Below are positions 1 through 8,159 of a DNA stretch of 64,000 nucleotides, in pieces (position 1 is the stretch's first letter; each line of letters starts with the position of its first letter). The DNA is taken from the NCBI GenBank assembly GCA_017397305.1, contig JAFQJB010000007.1, forward strand, positions 124,001 to 188,000. Direction: 5' to 3'. The notes under the pieces are model-generated. The model saw only the letters and a list, made by a program, of their open reading frames with translations. It was not told the DNA's origin and did not search any database. This stretch comes from Clostridia bacterium. Lineage in GTDB: Bacteria > Bacillota > Clostridia > Christensenellales > Borkfalkiaceae. The translations under genes were made by a program, and so were the position numbers.

Positions 1-23
1 TTACAACATATTTATTGATAAAT

Positions 24-57
24 CGAATAAAAAACCCCGCAAAATTTGCGGGGTTTT
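24..57 (-). terminator. Intrinsic terminator of the hydrogenase operon
   Basis: A GC-rich inverted repeat (CCCCGCAAA / TTTGCGGGG) lies 7 bases beyond the hydA stop. Read on the minus strand it is followed by a run of six T residues, the form of a Rho-independent terminator. It ends the nfn-hyd transcript. Confidence 0.9.
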
Positions 58-64
58 GATTTTA

Positions 65-1768
65 TTATTTCTTTTTGGGAGAATAAGAGGTGTGCAACAA
101 TTCGTGTGCCTTATGACCGCCGATTTCACCGATATAGTTATCGTAAAGTGATTTAACGGTCATGTTTTCATGACTCTTTCTCTTTCTCATAGAAGCATCG
201 TCATCATATAAGCCTTTTGCACGGAGACCCTTATAGTCCTCAGCCGAACGAGTGAACGCATCAACGAACGGTTGACCGCCACCGTTAATGCAACCGCCGG
301 GGCAACTCATGATTTCAATAAATTGATAATCAGCCTCGCCTGCTTTAACTTTGTCGCAAAGTGATGCGGCATTTTTAAGACCACTAACAACCGCAACTTT
401 AACTGCTACGTCGCCAGCTTTATAGGTTGCCTCCTTAACGCCTTGCATACCACGAACTTCCTTGAATTCAACGTTCTCAAGTTTTTTGCCCGATATGGTT
501 TCAACAGCCGTACGGAGAGCCGCTTCCATAACACCGCCAGATGCACCGAAGATGACGCCAGCACCAGTGTATTCTACACCGGGGTTATCAGCAAGACCAT
601 CTTCTAAATGCTTAAAGCTGATACCAGATTCGTTAATCATACGAATAACTTCTTGGGTTGAAAGAACAAAGTCAACGTTTCCGTCGAATTTTTCAAGTTT
701 TGCTTCGTCCTTTTTAGCTGAACACGGCATGATTGCAACGTGAACGTGCTTTTTCTCACCCTTATAGGAATCTTTAACCAAAGATGCAAGCATTTGCATA
801 GGTGAACGACAAGAAGAAATGTTCGGCAATAATTCGGGATACTTTTCTTCAGCGAAGGTTATCCATGCGGGACAACAAGAAGTGAACATGGGAAGTTTTA
901 CACCTTCTTTTACCCTTTCGATAAGTTCGTGCGATTCTTCCATAATGCAAAGGTCAGCACCAATGTTTGTATCGTAAATTTTATCAAATCCCATTTCACG
1001 AAGAGCGGTTACGAGTTTACCCATAACGTTTTCGCCTTCGTTAAGCCCCAATTCTTTGCTCAAACCAACTCTTACTGCGGGAGCAATTTGAACGGAAACT
1101 TCAACGTCGGGATTGCCGATAGCCTTCCAAACTGCGTCGGCATCGTCACGAATGGTGATAGCACCAGTCGGGCAAACTGCAGCACATTGACCACAGCCAA
1201 CGCAAGGTGAAGTGGTTATATCTTTATCGAATGCGGTTGCAATCTTCATTTTTGAGCCACGGAAAGCATAGTCGATTGCACCAACACCTTGAACTTCGTT
1301 ACACATTCTTACGCATTTACCGCAAAGAATACATTTTGAAGGTGTTCTAACGATGCAGTTTGAAGATTTATCTTGCTTCATATCCGCATAGTTGTTGGGG
1401 AATCTTACGCCTTCGATGTTAAATCTATGTGCGAACTCTTGCAATCTGCACTTACCGCTCATTTGACAGGTTGTACAATCTCTGCAGTGGTTAGCAAGCA
1501 AAAGTTCCAATATCATTTTTCTATATTTACGGAGTTTTGCTGTGTTGGTTTTAACAATCATACCCGCTCTAGGAATGGTTGAGCAAGCCGCGTCAAACCT
1601 ACCGCGTTCGTCTTCGAACATACACATTCTGCATGCGCCGTAAATAGAAAGTTCAGGGTCATAACAGAAAGCGGGAATTTCAATACCAACTTTTCTTGCA
1701 ACTTCGAGGACGTTCTTTTCTCCGTCGATTTCGGCTTTAATGCCGTCAATAATCATATATTCACTCAT
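65..1768 (-). CDS. hydA: [FeFe] hydrogenase catalytic subunit (HydA/HndD type)
   Basis: 567 residues. It reduces protons to H2 in the cytoplasm with electrons from NADH and reduced ferredoxin when assembled with HydB and HydC. Domains in order: N-terminal [2Fe-2S] ferredoxin fold (Cys about residues 35-62), a His-Cys3 cluster region (HCRDCTTC), two [4Fe-4S] sites (CILCGKCVRMC and CVGCGQCAAVC), then the H-cluster domain with all three signatures: TSCCPAW, MPCSAKK and MSCPGGCINGGGQP. The cysteine thought to deliver protons (second C of TSCC) is present. AGGAGG sits 6 bases before the ATG. Only 1 base separates it from hydB. It is the last gene of a five-gene operon and ends at an intrinsic terminator. 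Confidence 0.96.
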   Translation of the reverse strand: MSEYMIIDGIKAEIDGEKNVLEVARKVGIEIPAFCYDPELSIYGACRMCMFEDERGRFDAACSTIPRAGMIVKTNTAKLRKYRKMILELLLANHCRDCTTCQMSGKCRLQEFAHRFNIEGVRFPNNYADMKQDKSSNCIVRTPSKCILCGKCVRMCNEVQGVGAIDYAFRGSKMKIATAFDKDITTSPCVGCGQCAAVCPTGAITIRDDADAVWKAIGNPDVEVSVQIAPAVRVGLSKELGLNEGENVMGKLVTALREMGFDKIYDTNIGADLCIMEESHELIERVKEGVKLPMFTSCCPAWITFAEEKYPELLPNISSCRSPMQMLASLVKDSYKGEKKHVHVAIMPCSAKKDEAKLEKFDGNVDFVLSTQEVIRMINESGISFKHLEDGLADNPGVEYTGAGVIFGASGGVMEAALRTAVETISGKKLENVEFKEVRGMQGVKEATYKAGDVAVKVAVVSGLKNAASLCDKVKAGEADYQFIEIMSCPGGCINGGGQPFVDAFTRSAEDYKGLRAKGLYDDDASMRKRKSHENMTVKSLYDNYIGEIGGHKAHELLHTSYSPKKK

Positions 1769-1769
1769 A

Positions 1770-3644
1770 TTAAACCTCCTTTATTGCCTTGAACGCACAG
1801 TTAGAGATACATGCACCGCACTTGATACACTTCTTTTGGTCGATAACAAACGGCTTTTTAATTTCACCGCTAATTGCGTTAACAGGACAATTCCTTGCAC
1901 ATTTAGAGCAACCCTTGCAAAGTTCGGGGTCGATAACGATAGTCTTCAATTTTTGGCAAGCACCTGCGGGGCACTTCTTATCGTAAATGTGTGCTCTATA
2001 TTCGTCTTCAAAGTATTTAAGAGTAGAAAGAACGGGACCTGCAGCGGTTTTACCCAAACCACAAAGTGCGGTTTTAGATATCGTTTCACCAAGTTCTCTC
2101 AAAAGTTCGATATCCCCGTCTTCACCCTTGCCGTCAACGATGCGGTTGAGTATTTCAAGCATACGCTTTGTGCCTTCACGACAAGGAACGCATTTACCGC
2201 AAGATTCTCTTTGAGTAAAGTCCATAAAGAAACGTGCAACTTCAACCATACAAGTTTTCTTATCCATAACAACAAGTCCACCAGAACCGATGATTGCACC
2301 AACTTTACCTAGCGAATCAAAGTCGAGCGGAAGGTCAAAGTGTTCTTCGGTAAGGCATCCGCCAGAAGGTCCACCGATTTGAACTGCCTTAAACTCGCCA
2401 CCGTCACGCATACCGCCACCGATATCGAAGATAACTTCTTTTAGGGTTGTACCCATAGGAACTTCGATTAGACCTGCGTTTTGGATATTACCGGTAAGTG
2501 CAAAAGTCTTTGTGCCAGTGCTGTTTTCAGTACCGATTTTCTTGTACCATTCAGCGCCGTTATTGATAATGGTTGAAACGTTTGCATAAGTTTCAACGTT
2601 GTTTAATACGGTAGGCTTGTCAAAAAGTCCGTGTTCAACAGTTCTCGGGGGTTTGGTTCTAGGCATACCGCGTTTACCTTCGATAGAAGCGGTAAGAGCC
2701 GAGCCTTCACCACAAACGAACGCACCTGCACCGCGGTTGATGTGCATATGGAAAGAGAATCCCGTTCCCAAAATGTTATCGCCCAAAAGTCCAAGTTCGG
2801 TTGCTTGTTTGATTGCATGGTTTAATCTTGCAACGGCCTTGGGGTATTCAGCACGAACGTAAATATAACCGTCGTTTGCACCAGTCGCAAGACCAGCAAT
2901 AATCATACCCTCTATCATGCGATGTGGGTCGTCTTCCATAACCGACCTATCCATGAATGCGCCGGGGTCACCTTCGTCGCCGTTACATACAACGTATTTG
3001 GGGAAGTTGTTTTGTCTAGCAACTTGCGCCCACTTTCTACCCGCGGGGAATCCGCCACCGCCACGGCCACGGAGACCCGATTCGCTAATTTCGTTAACGA
3101 TATCTTCGGGTTTCATATCAAAGAGTGCCTTTTCTAACGCAGTGTAACCGCCTGTCGCAAGGTATTCTTCAATAACGGTAGCGTCGATTTTGTCACAATT
3201 GTCCAAAATCATACGGGTTTGTTTTTTGTAGAAAGGAATTTCCTTTTGTTCTTTATAAACCACGCCGTTTTGAGTGTATGCAAGCCTTTCAACGCATTCA
3301 CCGTTAACTATGGTCTTTTCGATAATTTCTTCACAATCTTCAACCTTAACCTTAACGTAAAGCCAGCCTTGAGGCTCAACTCTAACTAGAGGTCCAATTT
3401 CGCAGAAACCATGACAACCGCTTTGTTTAAGTCTTACGTTGTCGCTATGCGGTTCTTCTTGCAATTCCAAAGAAAAAGCAACACCTTTTTCTTCCATGAT
3501 TTTTGCAAATTTATCGTAAATTTTAAGCGCGCCTTTAGAAACACAGCCTGCACCAGCGCAAACTATAATTCTTTTGTTTTCCGCGTTAAGTCTTGCCTCT
3601 GATTTTGCTCTATATGCTTGTAATTCTTCTCTCGTTTTAAACAT
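1770..3644 (-). CDS. hydB: NADH-oxidising hydrogenase subunit HydB (NuoF-like)
   Basis: 624 residues from the chosen start. Diaphorase subunit that passes electrons between NADH and the iron-sulfur chain. Domains: thioredoxin-like [2Fe-2S] N-terminus, NuoF core with the FMN/NADH loop (GRGGGGFPAGRKW, NGDEGDPGAF), SLBB domain, the NuoF cluster motif ESCGKCVPCREG, and a C-terminal 2x[4Fe-4S] ferredoxin (CKGCSKCARNC, CIKCGACISNC). This three-part layout matches the HydB of trimeric bifurcating hydrogenases rather than complex I. An ATG 6 bases upstream (3650) exists, but it is only 2 bases from GGAG. The ATG at 3644 has an 8-base gap and overlaps the hydC stop as TAATG, so it was preferred. Confidence 0.95.
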   Translation of the reverse strand: MFKTREELQAYRAKSEARLNAENKRIIVCAGAGCVSKGALKIYDKFAKIMEEKGVAFSLELQEEPHSDNVRLKQSGCHGFCEIGPLVRVEPQGWLYVKVKVEDCEEIIEKTIVNGECVERLAYTQNGVVYKEQKEIPFYKKQTRMILDNCDKIDATVIEEYLATGGYTALEKALFDMKPEDIVNEISESGLRGRGGGGFPAGRKWAQVARQNNFPKYVVCNGDEGDPGAFMDRSVMEDDPHRMIEGMIIAGLATGANDGYIYVRAEYPKAVARLNHAIKQATELGLLGDNILGTGFSFHMHINRGAGAFVCGEGSALTASIEGKRGMPRTKPPRTVEHGLFDKPTVLNNVETYANVSTIINNGAEWYKKIGTENSTGTKTFALTGNIQNAGLIEVPMGTTLKEVIFDIGGGMRDGGEFKAVQIGGPSGGCLTEEHFDLPLDFDSLGKVGAIIGSGGLVVMDKKTCMVEVARFFMDFTQRESCGKCVPCREGTKRMLEILNRIVDGKGEDGDIELLRELGETISKTALCGLGKTAAGPVLSTLKYFEDEYRAHIYDKKCPAGACQKLKTIVIDPELCKGCSKCARNCPVNAISGEIKKPFVIDQKKCIKCGACISNCAFKAIKEV

Positions 3645-4120
3645 TAGCATTTCTCCTTTAACGATTTAACGAGCGCTACCGCTGATTCGGGCGTCATCGT
3701 GGGATAAATTTCGTCATTCAAAGTGATTGCAGGTGCAGACGAGCAAGCACCGAGACATGCAACCGTTTCAACGGTAAACATAAGGTCGTCAGTGGTTTTC
3801 TTTTCTTCAGAAAGTCCAAGTTCTTTCCTTAATGCTTCAAGGATAGGAACAGAGTGGCGAACGTGACATGCCGTTCCGTCACAAACCTTAATAACGTATT
3901 TACCCTTTTGTTCCATAGAAAAGTTTTCATAAAAGGTTGCTACGCCAAAAATCTTTGCTTCACTGATGTTAAGTTTTTCAGCAAGATAAGGGAAAATTTC
4001 TTTAGGCAAATATCTAAAATGCTCTTGTGCGCATTGTAAAATCGCAATCAAAGAACTTTCTTTGTTGCCAAACTTTTCAATCGCGCTGTCAAGTATGCCA
4101 TAGTCAAAAGTTTTATCCAT
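3644..4120 (-). CDS. hydC: Hydrogenase subunit HydC (NuoE-like thioredoxin [2Fe-2S])
   Basis: 158 residues, the usual size for the NuoE/HndA family. It carries one [2Fe-2S] cluster on a thioredoxin fold. The four ligands are visible as CDGTACHV (about residue 85) and CLGACSSAP (about residue 127). Start: the ATG at 4120 has GGAGG 5 bases ahead of it. An in-frame TTG 12 bases upstream would put that site inside the gene and was rejected. The stop overlaps the hydB start (TAATG), which suggests translational coupling. Together with HydB and HydA it gives a complete trimeric enzyme; no HndB-type fourth subunit is present. Confidence 0.94.
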   Translation of the reverse strand: MDKTFDYGILDSAIEKFGNKESSLIAILQCAQEHFRYLPKEIFPYLAEKLNISEAKIFGVATFYENFSMEQKGKYVIKVCDGTACHVRHSVPILEALRKELGLSEEKKTTDDLMFTVETVACLGACSSAPAITLNDEIYPTMTPESAVALVKSLKEKC

Positions 4121-4156
4121 TTTTTCCTCCAAATTGTTTATTTATTAATAGCGTCA

Positions 4157-4180
4157 AAGCCTTTCAAGATTGAAAGGCTT
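4157..4180. other. Intergenic hairpin between nfnB and hydC
   Basis: A perfect 10-bp inverted repeat (AAGCCTTTCA / TGAAAGGCTT, loop of 4) lies between the two halves of the operon. Downstream on the minus strand there is no T run, so it does not look like a full terminator. It could slow transcription or act as a processing or stability element that sets different levels of Nfn and Hyd subunits. Confidence 0.55.
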
Positions 4181-4186
4181 CTTCTT

Positions 4187-5569
4187 TTATTTACTTAATT
4201 TTTCGTCGATTGCTTTGGCTGCGGTCTTTCCTGCGCCCATAGCGAGAATAACGGTTGCAGCACCAGTAACCGCGTCACCACCAGCATAAACGTATTCAAC
4301 CGAGGTTTCACCGTTTTCGTCAGTGATAATACCGCCGTGCTTGTTAACTTCTAAGCCAGCAGTGGTTGACTTTATAAGCGGGTTGGGTGAAGTGCCGAGT
4401 GCCATAATAACAACGTCTGCTTCAATTTCAAACTCGCTACCAGCAATAACGACGGGACGACGTCTACCAGACGCATCGGGTTCACCGAGTTCCATCTTAA
4501 CGCAAGTGCAAGATTTTGCCCAGCCGTTTTCGTCGCCGTTAATTTGAACGGGGTTGGTGAGAAGGTCGAAAATAATACCTTCTTCCATTGCGTGCTCAAC
4601 TTCTTCTTTTCTTGCGGGAAGTTCGTCAAGAGTACGTCTATAAACGATATGAACGTCACCGCCCAAACGCTTAGCACATCTTGCCGCGTCCATAGCAACG
4701 TTACCACCGCCTACAACAACGACTTTCTTACCGTGTTTAATAGGTGTGGTTGCATCGTCTTTATATGCTTTCATAAGGTTAATACGGGTCAAGAATTCGT
4801 TTGCTGAGAATACGCCGTTAAGGTTTTCACCAGGGATATTCATAAACTTGGGAAGCCCTGCGCCCGAACCGATAAATACTGCCTTGAAATCGTATTCTTT
4901 AACGAGTTCTTCAATAGACAATACTTTACCGATAACCATATTTGTTTCGATTTTAACGCCGAGTTCTTTTAACGTATCGATTTCCTTTTGAACGATAGTC
5001 TTGGGAAGTCTAAATTCGGGAATTCCGTAAACGAGAACACCGCCAGCTAGGTGGAATGCTTCGAACACGGTTACTTCATAGCCCTTTCTTGCAAGGTCGC
5101 CCGCACAAGTAAGTCCTGAAGGACCAGAACCGATAACGGCAACTTTTATACCGTTAGATTGGGGTTTAACAGCCTTTTCTTTACAGTTAGCATTGTGGTA
5201 GTCCGCAACGAATCTTTCAAGTCTACCAATAGCAACAGGTTCACCCTTGATTCCACGAATACAATATTTTTCACATTGTGATTCTTGAGGGCAAACGCGT
5301 CCGCATACTGCGGGAAGTGAAGAAGACTGAGAAATAACTTGATATGCGCCTTCAAAATCTTTTTCTTTTATCTTTGCGATAAATTCGGGAATATGTACCA
5401 TAACGGGACAGCCGTTCATACAAGGCTTATTCTTACAGTTAAGGCATCTTTCCGCTTCGTCAACTGCTTGTTCGGGGGTGTATCCCAAAGCAACTTCTTC
5501 AAAGTTTTTATTTCTTACGTCAGCCGGTTGATGAGGCATCGGGTTTTTCTTTAATGACATGTTCGGCAT
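4187..5569 (-). CDS. nfnB: NADH-dependent ferredoxin:NADP+ oxidoreductase, large subunit NfnB (GltD-like)
   Basis: 460 residues, the typical size of glutamate synthase small-subunit homologues. N-terminal [4Fe-4S] region (CLNCKNKPCMNGCPV, then CGRVCPQESQC), FAD site GSGPSG near residue 150, second dinucleotide site VVGGGNVAMDAARCA near 285, and C-terminal FAD motif YAGGDAVTGAATV. The same fold serves glutamate synthase, but there is no large GltB gene here. The gene lies directly after an NfnA-type subunit, so NfnB (ferredoxin- and NADP-binding) is the better call. AGGAGG lies 9 bases before the ATG; the gap to nfnA is 1 base. Confidence 0.9.
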   Translation of the reverse strand: MPNMSLKKNPMPHQPADVRNKNFEEVALGYTPEQAVDEAERCLNCKNKPCMNGCPVMVHIPEFIAKIKEKDFEGAYQVISQSSSLPAVCGRVCPQESQCEKYCIRGIKGEPVAIGRLERFVADYHNANCKEKAVKPQSNGIKVAVIGSGPSGLTCAGDLARKGYEVTVFEAFHLAGGVLVYGIPEFRLPKTIVQKEIDTLKELGVKIETNMVIGKVLSIEELVKEYDFKAVFIGSGAGLPKFMNIPGENLNGVFSANEFLTRINLMKAYKDDATTPIKHGKKVVVVGGGNVAMDAARCAKRLGGDVHIVYRRTLDELPARKEEVEHAMEEGIIFDLLTNPVQINGDENGWAKSCTCVKMELGEPDASGRRRPVVIAGSEFEIEADVVIMALGTSPNPLIKSTTAGLEVNKHGGIITDENGETSVEYVYAGGDAVTGAATVILAMGAGKTAAKAIDEKLSK

Positions 5570-5570
5570 C

Positions 5571-6413
5571 TTACTTTACCTCCTTTTTGAAAAGGTTACA
5601 AGTTTCTTCATATTTGTGTCTTTCCCATTCTTTATAACTTGCACCACGTTTCATAGCCTCGTCAAAGTCAACGAGGTGACCGTCGAATTCAGGTCCGTCA
5701 ACACACGCAAACTTGGTTTCACCACCAACGGTAAGTCTACAACCACCGCACATGCCCGTTCCGTCAATCATAACGGGGTTCATACTTACGATAGTTTTAA
5801 TACCATATTCTTTGGTAAGTCTGCAAACGAATTTCATCATAATAACGGGTCCGATTGCTATAACTTCGTCGTATTGTTCACCACTTTCAATAAGGTTTTT
5901 AAGCGCGTCGGTAACAAGACCTTTGGTTCCTGCCGTTCCGTCGTCGCTCATAAGAACGTATTTATCGCTGACAGCCTTAAACTCATCTTCCAAAATAACA
6001 AGGTCTTTACATCTAAAACCAACGATTGAATGAACTTCACAACCTTGTTCGTGCAATTTTTTAGCAACGGGATATGCAATAGCACAGCCAACGCCACCGC
6101 CTACAACTGCAACCTTTTTAAGTCCTTCGGTATGGGTTGCATTGCCGAGCGGACCAACAAAGTCTGCAACGTAATCACCAACTTCAAGTTGGTTAAGTGT
6201 ATAAGTGGTTGCACCTACGATTTGGAAAATAACCGCAACAGTCCCCTTTTCTCTGTCGTAATCAGCAACGGTTAGAGGTATTCTTTCACCATCTTCGGTT
6301 GCCCTAATAATTACGAACTGACCAGCTTGCGCCTTCTTTGCAACGAAAGGAGCATACACGTCGATACGTGTTACTGTTGGATTAAGCACTTTTTTGTCAA
6401 CAATTTTGAACAT
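5571..6413 (-). CDS. nfnA: NADH-dependent ferredoxin:NADP+ oxidoreductase, small subunit NfnA
   Basis: 280 residues. It belongs to the ferredoxin-NADP reductase superfamily: FAD domain with the flavin-binding segment around RIPLTVADYD (residues 41-50), NAD domain beginning at VVGGGVGCAIAYPVAKKL (near 107), and a C-terminal [2Fe-2S] site (GMCGGCRLTVGG followed by a fourth Cys in FACVDGPEFDGH). Homologues are also called sulfide dehydrogenase beta subunit. With NfnB it interconverts NADH plus reduced ferredoxin with NADPH by flavin-based bifurcation. It is the first gene of the operon. The SD GAGGAGAG is followed by ATG at 6413, and the promoter is about 70 bases upstream. Confidence 0.93.
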   Translation of the reverse strand: MFKIVDKKVLNPTVTRIDVYAPFVAKKAQAGQFVIIRATEDGERIPLTVADYDREKGTVAVIFQIVGATTYTLNQLEVGDYVADFVGPLGNATHTEGLKKVAVVGGGVGCAIAYPVAKKLHEQGCEVHSIVGFRCKDLVILEDEFKAVSDKYVLMSDDGTAGTKGLVTDALKNLIESGEQYDEVIAIGPVIMMKFVCRLTKEYGIKTIVSMNPVMIDGTGMCGGCRLTVGGETKFACVDGPEFDGHLVDFDEAMKRGASYKEWERHKYEETCNLFKKEVK

Positions 6414-6486
6414 AATCTCTCCTCTTTTTCGTAATCAGCTTTGGGTATATTGTGACCTAAAGCCTCACATTTTTTATAACTCTAAT

Positions 6487-6515
6487 ATTTTAACACATAT
6501 AACGTTATAAATCAA
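6487..6515 (-). promoter_or_regulatory. SigA-type promoter of the nfn-hyd operon, with palindromic spacer
   Basis: On the minus strand TTGATT (6510-6515), a 17-base spacer and TAAAAT (6487-6492) give a good vegetative promoter. The spacer holds a perfect 12-bp palindrome, TATAACGTTATA (6498-6509), a plausible operator. The predicted transcript start is near 6480, about 67 bases before the nfnA ATG. Confidence 0.8.
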
Positions 6516-6594
6516 GTGATTATTATTATATTTATTATATAATTATAGCAAAAATTTCCATAACCTTTCTACTTTCACTTTCATATCTTGTATT

Positions 6595-7083
6595 ATGAAG
6601 ATTATTCCGTACAATATAAAAAAAGCCGTGCAATATGCTAGAACTTTTGCACTTATTAAAAATCCAAAATATTACGATTTCGATATGCTTGGTGGCGACT
6701 GCACAAACTTCGTTTCACAATGCGTTTTCGAGGGCGTTGGTATTATGAATTTTACAAAAACTTTCGGTTGGTATTACCGCTCTTTACGTGACAGAGCGCC
6801 CGCTTGGACGGGTGTTGACGAGTTTTTTTCGTTTATGGTTAAAAATATCGGGCAAGGTCCTTATGCAAAGGTTGTAAACTTGACCGAAGTATCTAATGGG
6901 GACGTTATACAACTGCAAAACTCTAGCGGGCAATTTTATCATTCGCTTTTTGTTACCGAAGTCAGCAACCGCGAAATTCTTGTTTGCTCGCACACACGTG
7001 ATGCCCTTGACGTACCCCTTTCAAGTTATTATTTTTTTAATAACCGCGTTTTGCATATTGAAGGTGCAAGGCAATTTGAATAA
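6595..7083 (+). CDS. Putative amidase-domain protein (Amidase_6-like, NlpC/P60-type Cys)
   Basis: 162 residues, a single domain without signal peptide. The signature GGDCTNFVSQCVF (residues 36-48) carries the likely catalytic Cys, WYY and AWTGV follow, and FYHSLFVTEV (about 117-126) and SHTRD supply histidines. This pattern is that of the amidase_6 group, usually found on larger secreted proteins, so a free cytoplasmic copy is slightly unusual. Substrate unknown; peptidoglycan-peptide amidase is an inference. No Shine-Dalgarno sequence precedes the ATG, which raises the chance of a leaderless or weakly translated message. It is followed by a terminator shared with degV. Confidence 0.82.
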   Translation: MKIIPYNIKKAVQYARTFALIKNPKYYDFDMLGGDCTNFVSQCVFEGVGIMNFTKTFGWYYRSLRDRAPAWTGVDEFFSFMVKNIGQGPYAKVVNLTEVSNGDVIQLQNSSGQFYHSLFVTEVSNREILVCSHTRDALDVPLSSYYFFNNRVLHIEGARQFE

Positions 7084-7086
7084 CAA

Positions 7087-7113
7087 AAAAGTGCAACCTT
7101 TTCGTTGCACTTT
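7087..7113. terminator. Bidirectional terminator between the amidase gene and degV
   Basis: The inverted repeat AAAGTGCAAC / GTTGCACTTT (7088-7097 and 7104-7113) has T-rich sequence on both sides, so it can stop the convergent transcripts of both genes. Confidence 0.85.
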
Positions 7114-7117
7114 AACT

Positions 7118-7966
7118 TTAATTTTTGCCACCGTCGTTGATATACAAAATACCTAAACAATTCTCTCCGCAGTGGCTTGTTATCGTTCCTCCAGCACGCG
7201 TAATATGAATGGTTTTGAAACCTCTATTTTTTAAGGAATTTACTGCCGTTTCAATCATTTCATCATCAGCGGTTGTATAGGTCACGAACGCTTGGGTTAG
7301 GTCGGGATTATCAAACTCATTAAGCACGTCTTCACAATAGTTTTTTACTATCCTAGAATAGTTCCCGCGGTACTTTTTGCCCGACACCATCTTGCCGTCT
7401 CTAACCACGATTTGCGGGTGAATTTTAAGAAGGTTTGCGCCAAAATAAGTGAGGCTACTGCACCTTCCACCCTTATATAAATAGTCAAGCCTTTTAAGTT
7501 CGAAACTTGCTTGCACGTAAGGAACGCGTTCAAGACACTTTTCGTAAATTTCTTCTGCCGAAAGACCTTTGTCGACCAATCTCTTTGCGTAAAGCGCTAA
7601 AAGTGAAATACCCGTCGACAAGGATTTTGTGTCTATAACGTACACGTTTTTCATACTTTCTGCAGCCCTTACGGCATTGGTATACGCTAAACTCATTTTT
7701 GCCGATAGCGAAAAGTGAACGACTGCGTCGTGGTCTTTTAGAAGTTCAGTAAAGTGCTCGGTGTATTGATACTCGTTTATAGCACTGGTTTTAGGCAAAA
7801 CTTTGTTTTGCTCTACAAACGATATGATTTGGTCACAAGTTATCTCTCCGTCAAGCCCTACCCTATCGCCAAGTTGAATGGTAAAGGGAATTACCTTAAA
7901 ATCATTTTTTTCAATAAGTTCTTTCGTCAAGTCAGCCGTTGACTCTATCGAGATTGCAATTTTCAT
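7118..7966 (-). CDS. DegV family fatty-acid-binding protein
   Basis: 282 residues from the chosen start, full length for the family. N-terminal SIESTADLTKELI motif, the TSAINEYQY segment (family form TSxPS), DTKSLSTGISLLALYA, and the second-domain motif LDYLYKGGRCSS with KIHPQIVVRDGK. DegV proteins bind a fatty acid between two domains and, in Gram-positives, can present it to fatty acid kinase FakA. FakA is not in the window. The start at 7966 has GAGAGGGAC ahead of it; an upstream in-frame start would add 18 residues unlike the family. The gene is convergent with the amidase gene. Confidence 0.92.
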   Translation of the reverse strand: MKIAISIESTADLTKELIEKNDFKVIPFTIQLGDRVGLDGEITCDQIISFVEQNKVLPKTSAINEYQYTEHFTELLKDHDAVVHFSLSAKMSLAYTNAVRAAESMKNVYVIDTKSLSTGISLLALYAKRLVDKGLSAEEIYEKCLERVPYVQASFELKRLDYLYKGGRCSSLTYFGANLLKIHPQIVVRDGKMVSGKKYRGNYSRIVKNYCEDVLNEFDNPDLTQAFVTYTTADDEMIETAVNSLKNRGFKTIHITRAGGTITSHCGENCLGILYINDGGKN

Positions 7967-7977
7967 TTTGTCCCTCT

Positions 7978-8049
7978 CAAGTTTTTTGTCTACATTAAAA
8001 TAAAATAATAAAAATTGCAAGTCATTTACACCAAGTTTTTATCTACATT
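7978..8049. repeat. Imperfect 18-19 bp direct repeat around the degV promoter
   Basis: CAAG(T5-6), then G/A, then TCTACATT occurs at 7978-7996 and 8032-8049, once downstream of the -10 and once upstream of the -35 of degV, 54 bp apart. Possible operator pair; the binding protein is unknown. Confidence 0.5.
7992..8020 (-). promoter_or_regulatory. Promoter of degV
   Basis: TTGCAA (8015-8020), 17-base spacer and TAATGT (7992-7997) on the minus strand. The transcript would start near 7985 with a short leader containing the ribosome binding site. Confidence 0.6.
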
Positions 8050-8124
8050 TTTATAAATAGCAGTAGAATAAAAATCATTAACTCTACTAATAGTAGAATA
8101 ATGCAAAATTTGACAACAAAATAG

Positions 8125-8153
8125 TTGATTTTTCAACAAGATTATGGTAATAT
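8125..8153 (+). promoter_or_regulatory. Promoter placing the transcript start at the ATG of the XRE gene
   Basis: TTGATT (8125-8130), 17-base spacer, TAATAT (8148-8153). The ATG begins 7 bases after the -10, exactly where transcription should start, and no ribosome binding site exists. A 13-bp palindrome CTACTA-A-TAGTAG lies upstream at 8084-8096. Confidence 0.75.
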
Positions 8154-8159
8154 AGGTAT

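Noticed and set aside
4157-4180. Terminator separating nfnAB from hydCBA.
   Set aside because: There is no T run on the minus strand and no new promoter is evident before hydC.
65-5569. Complex I (Nuo) fragment or glutamate synthase.
   Set aside because: The H-cluster motifs identify hydrogenase, and there is no GltB; NuoE/F-like and GltD-like parts belong to HydBC and NfnB.
4187-5569. UGA recoding in view of the unusual RF2.
   Set aside because: TGA is a normal stop for several genes (murD, murE, potA, potB, adk), and tryptophans are TGG.
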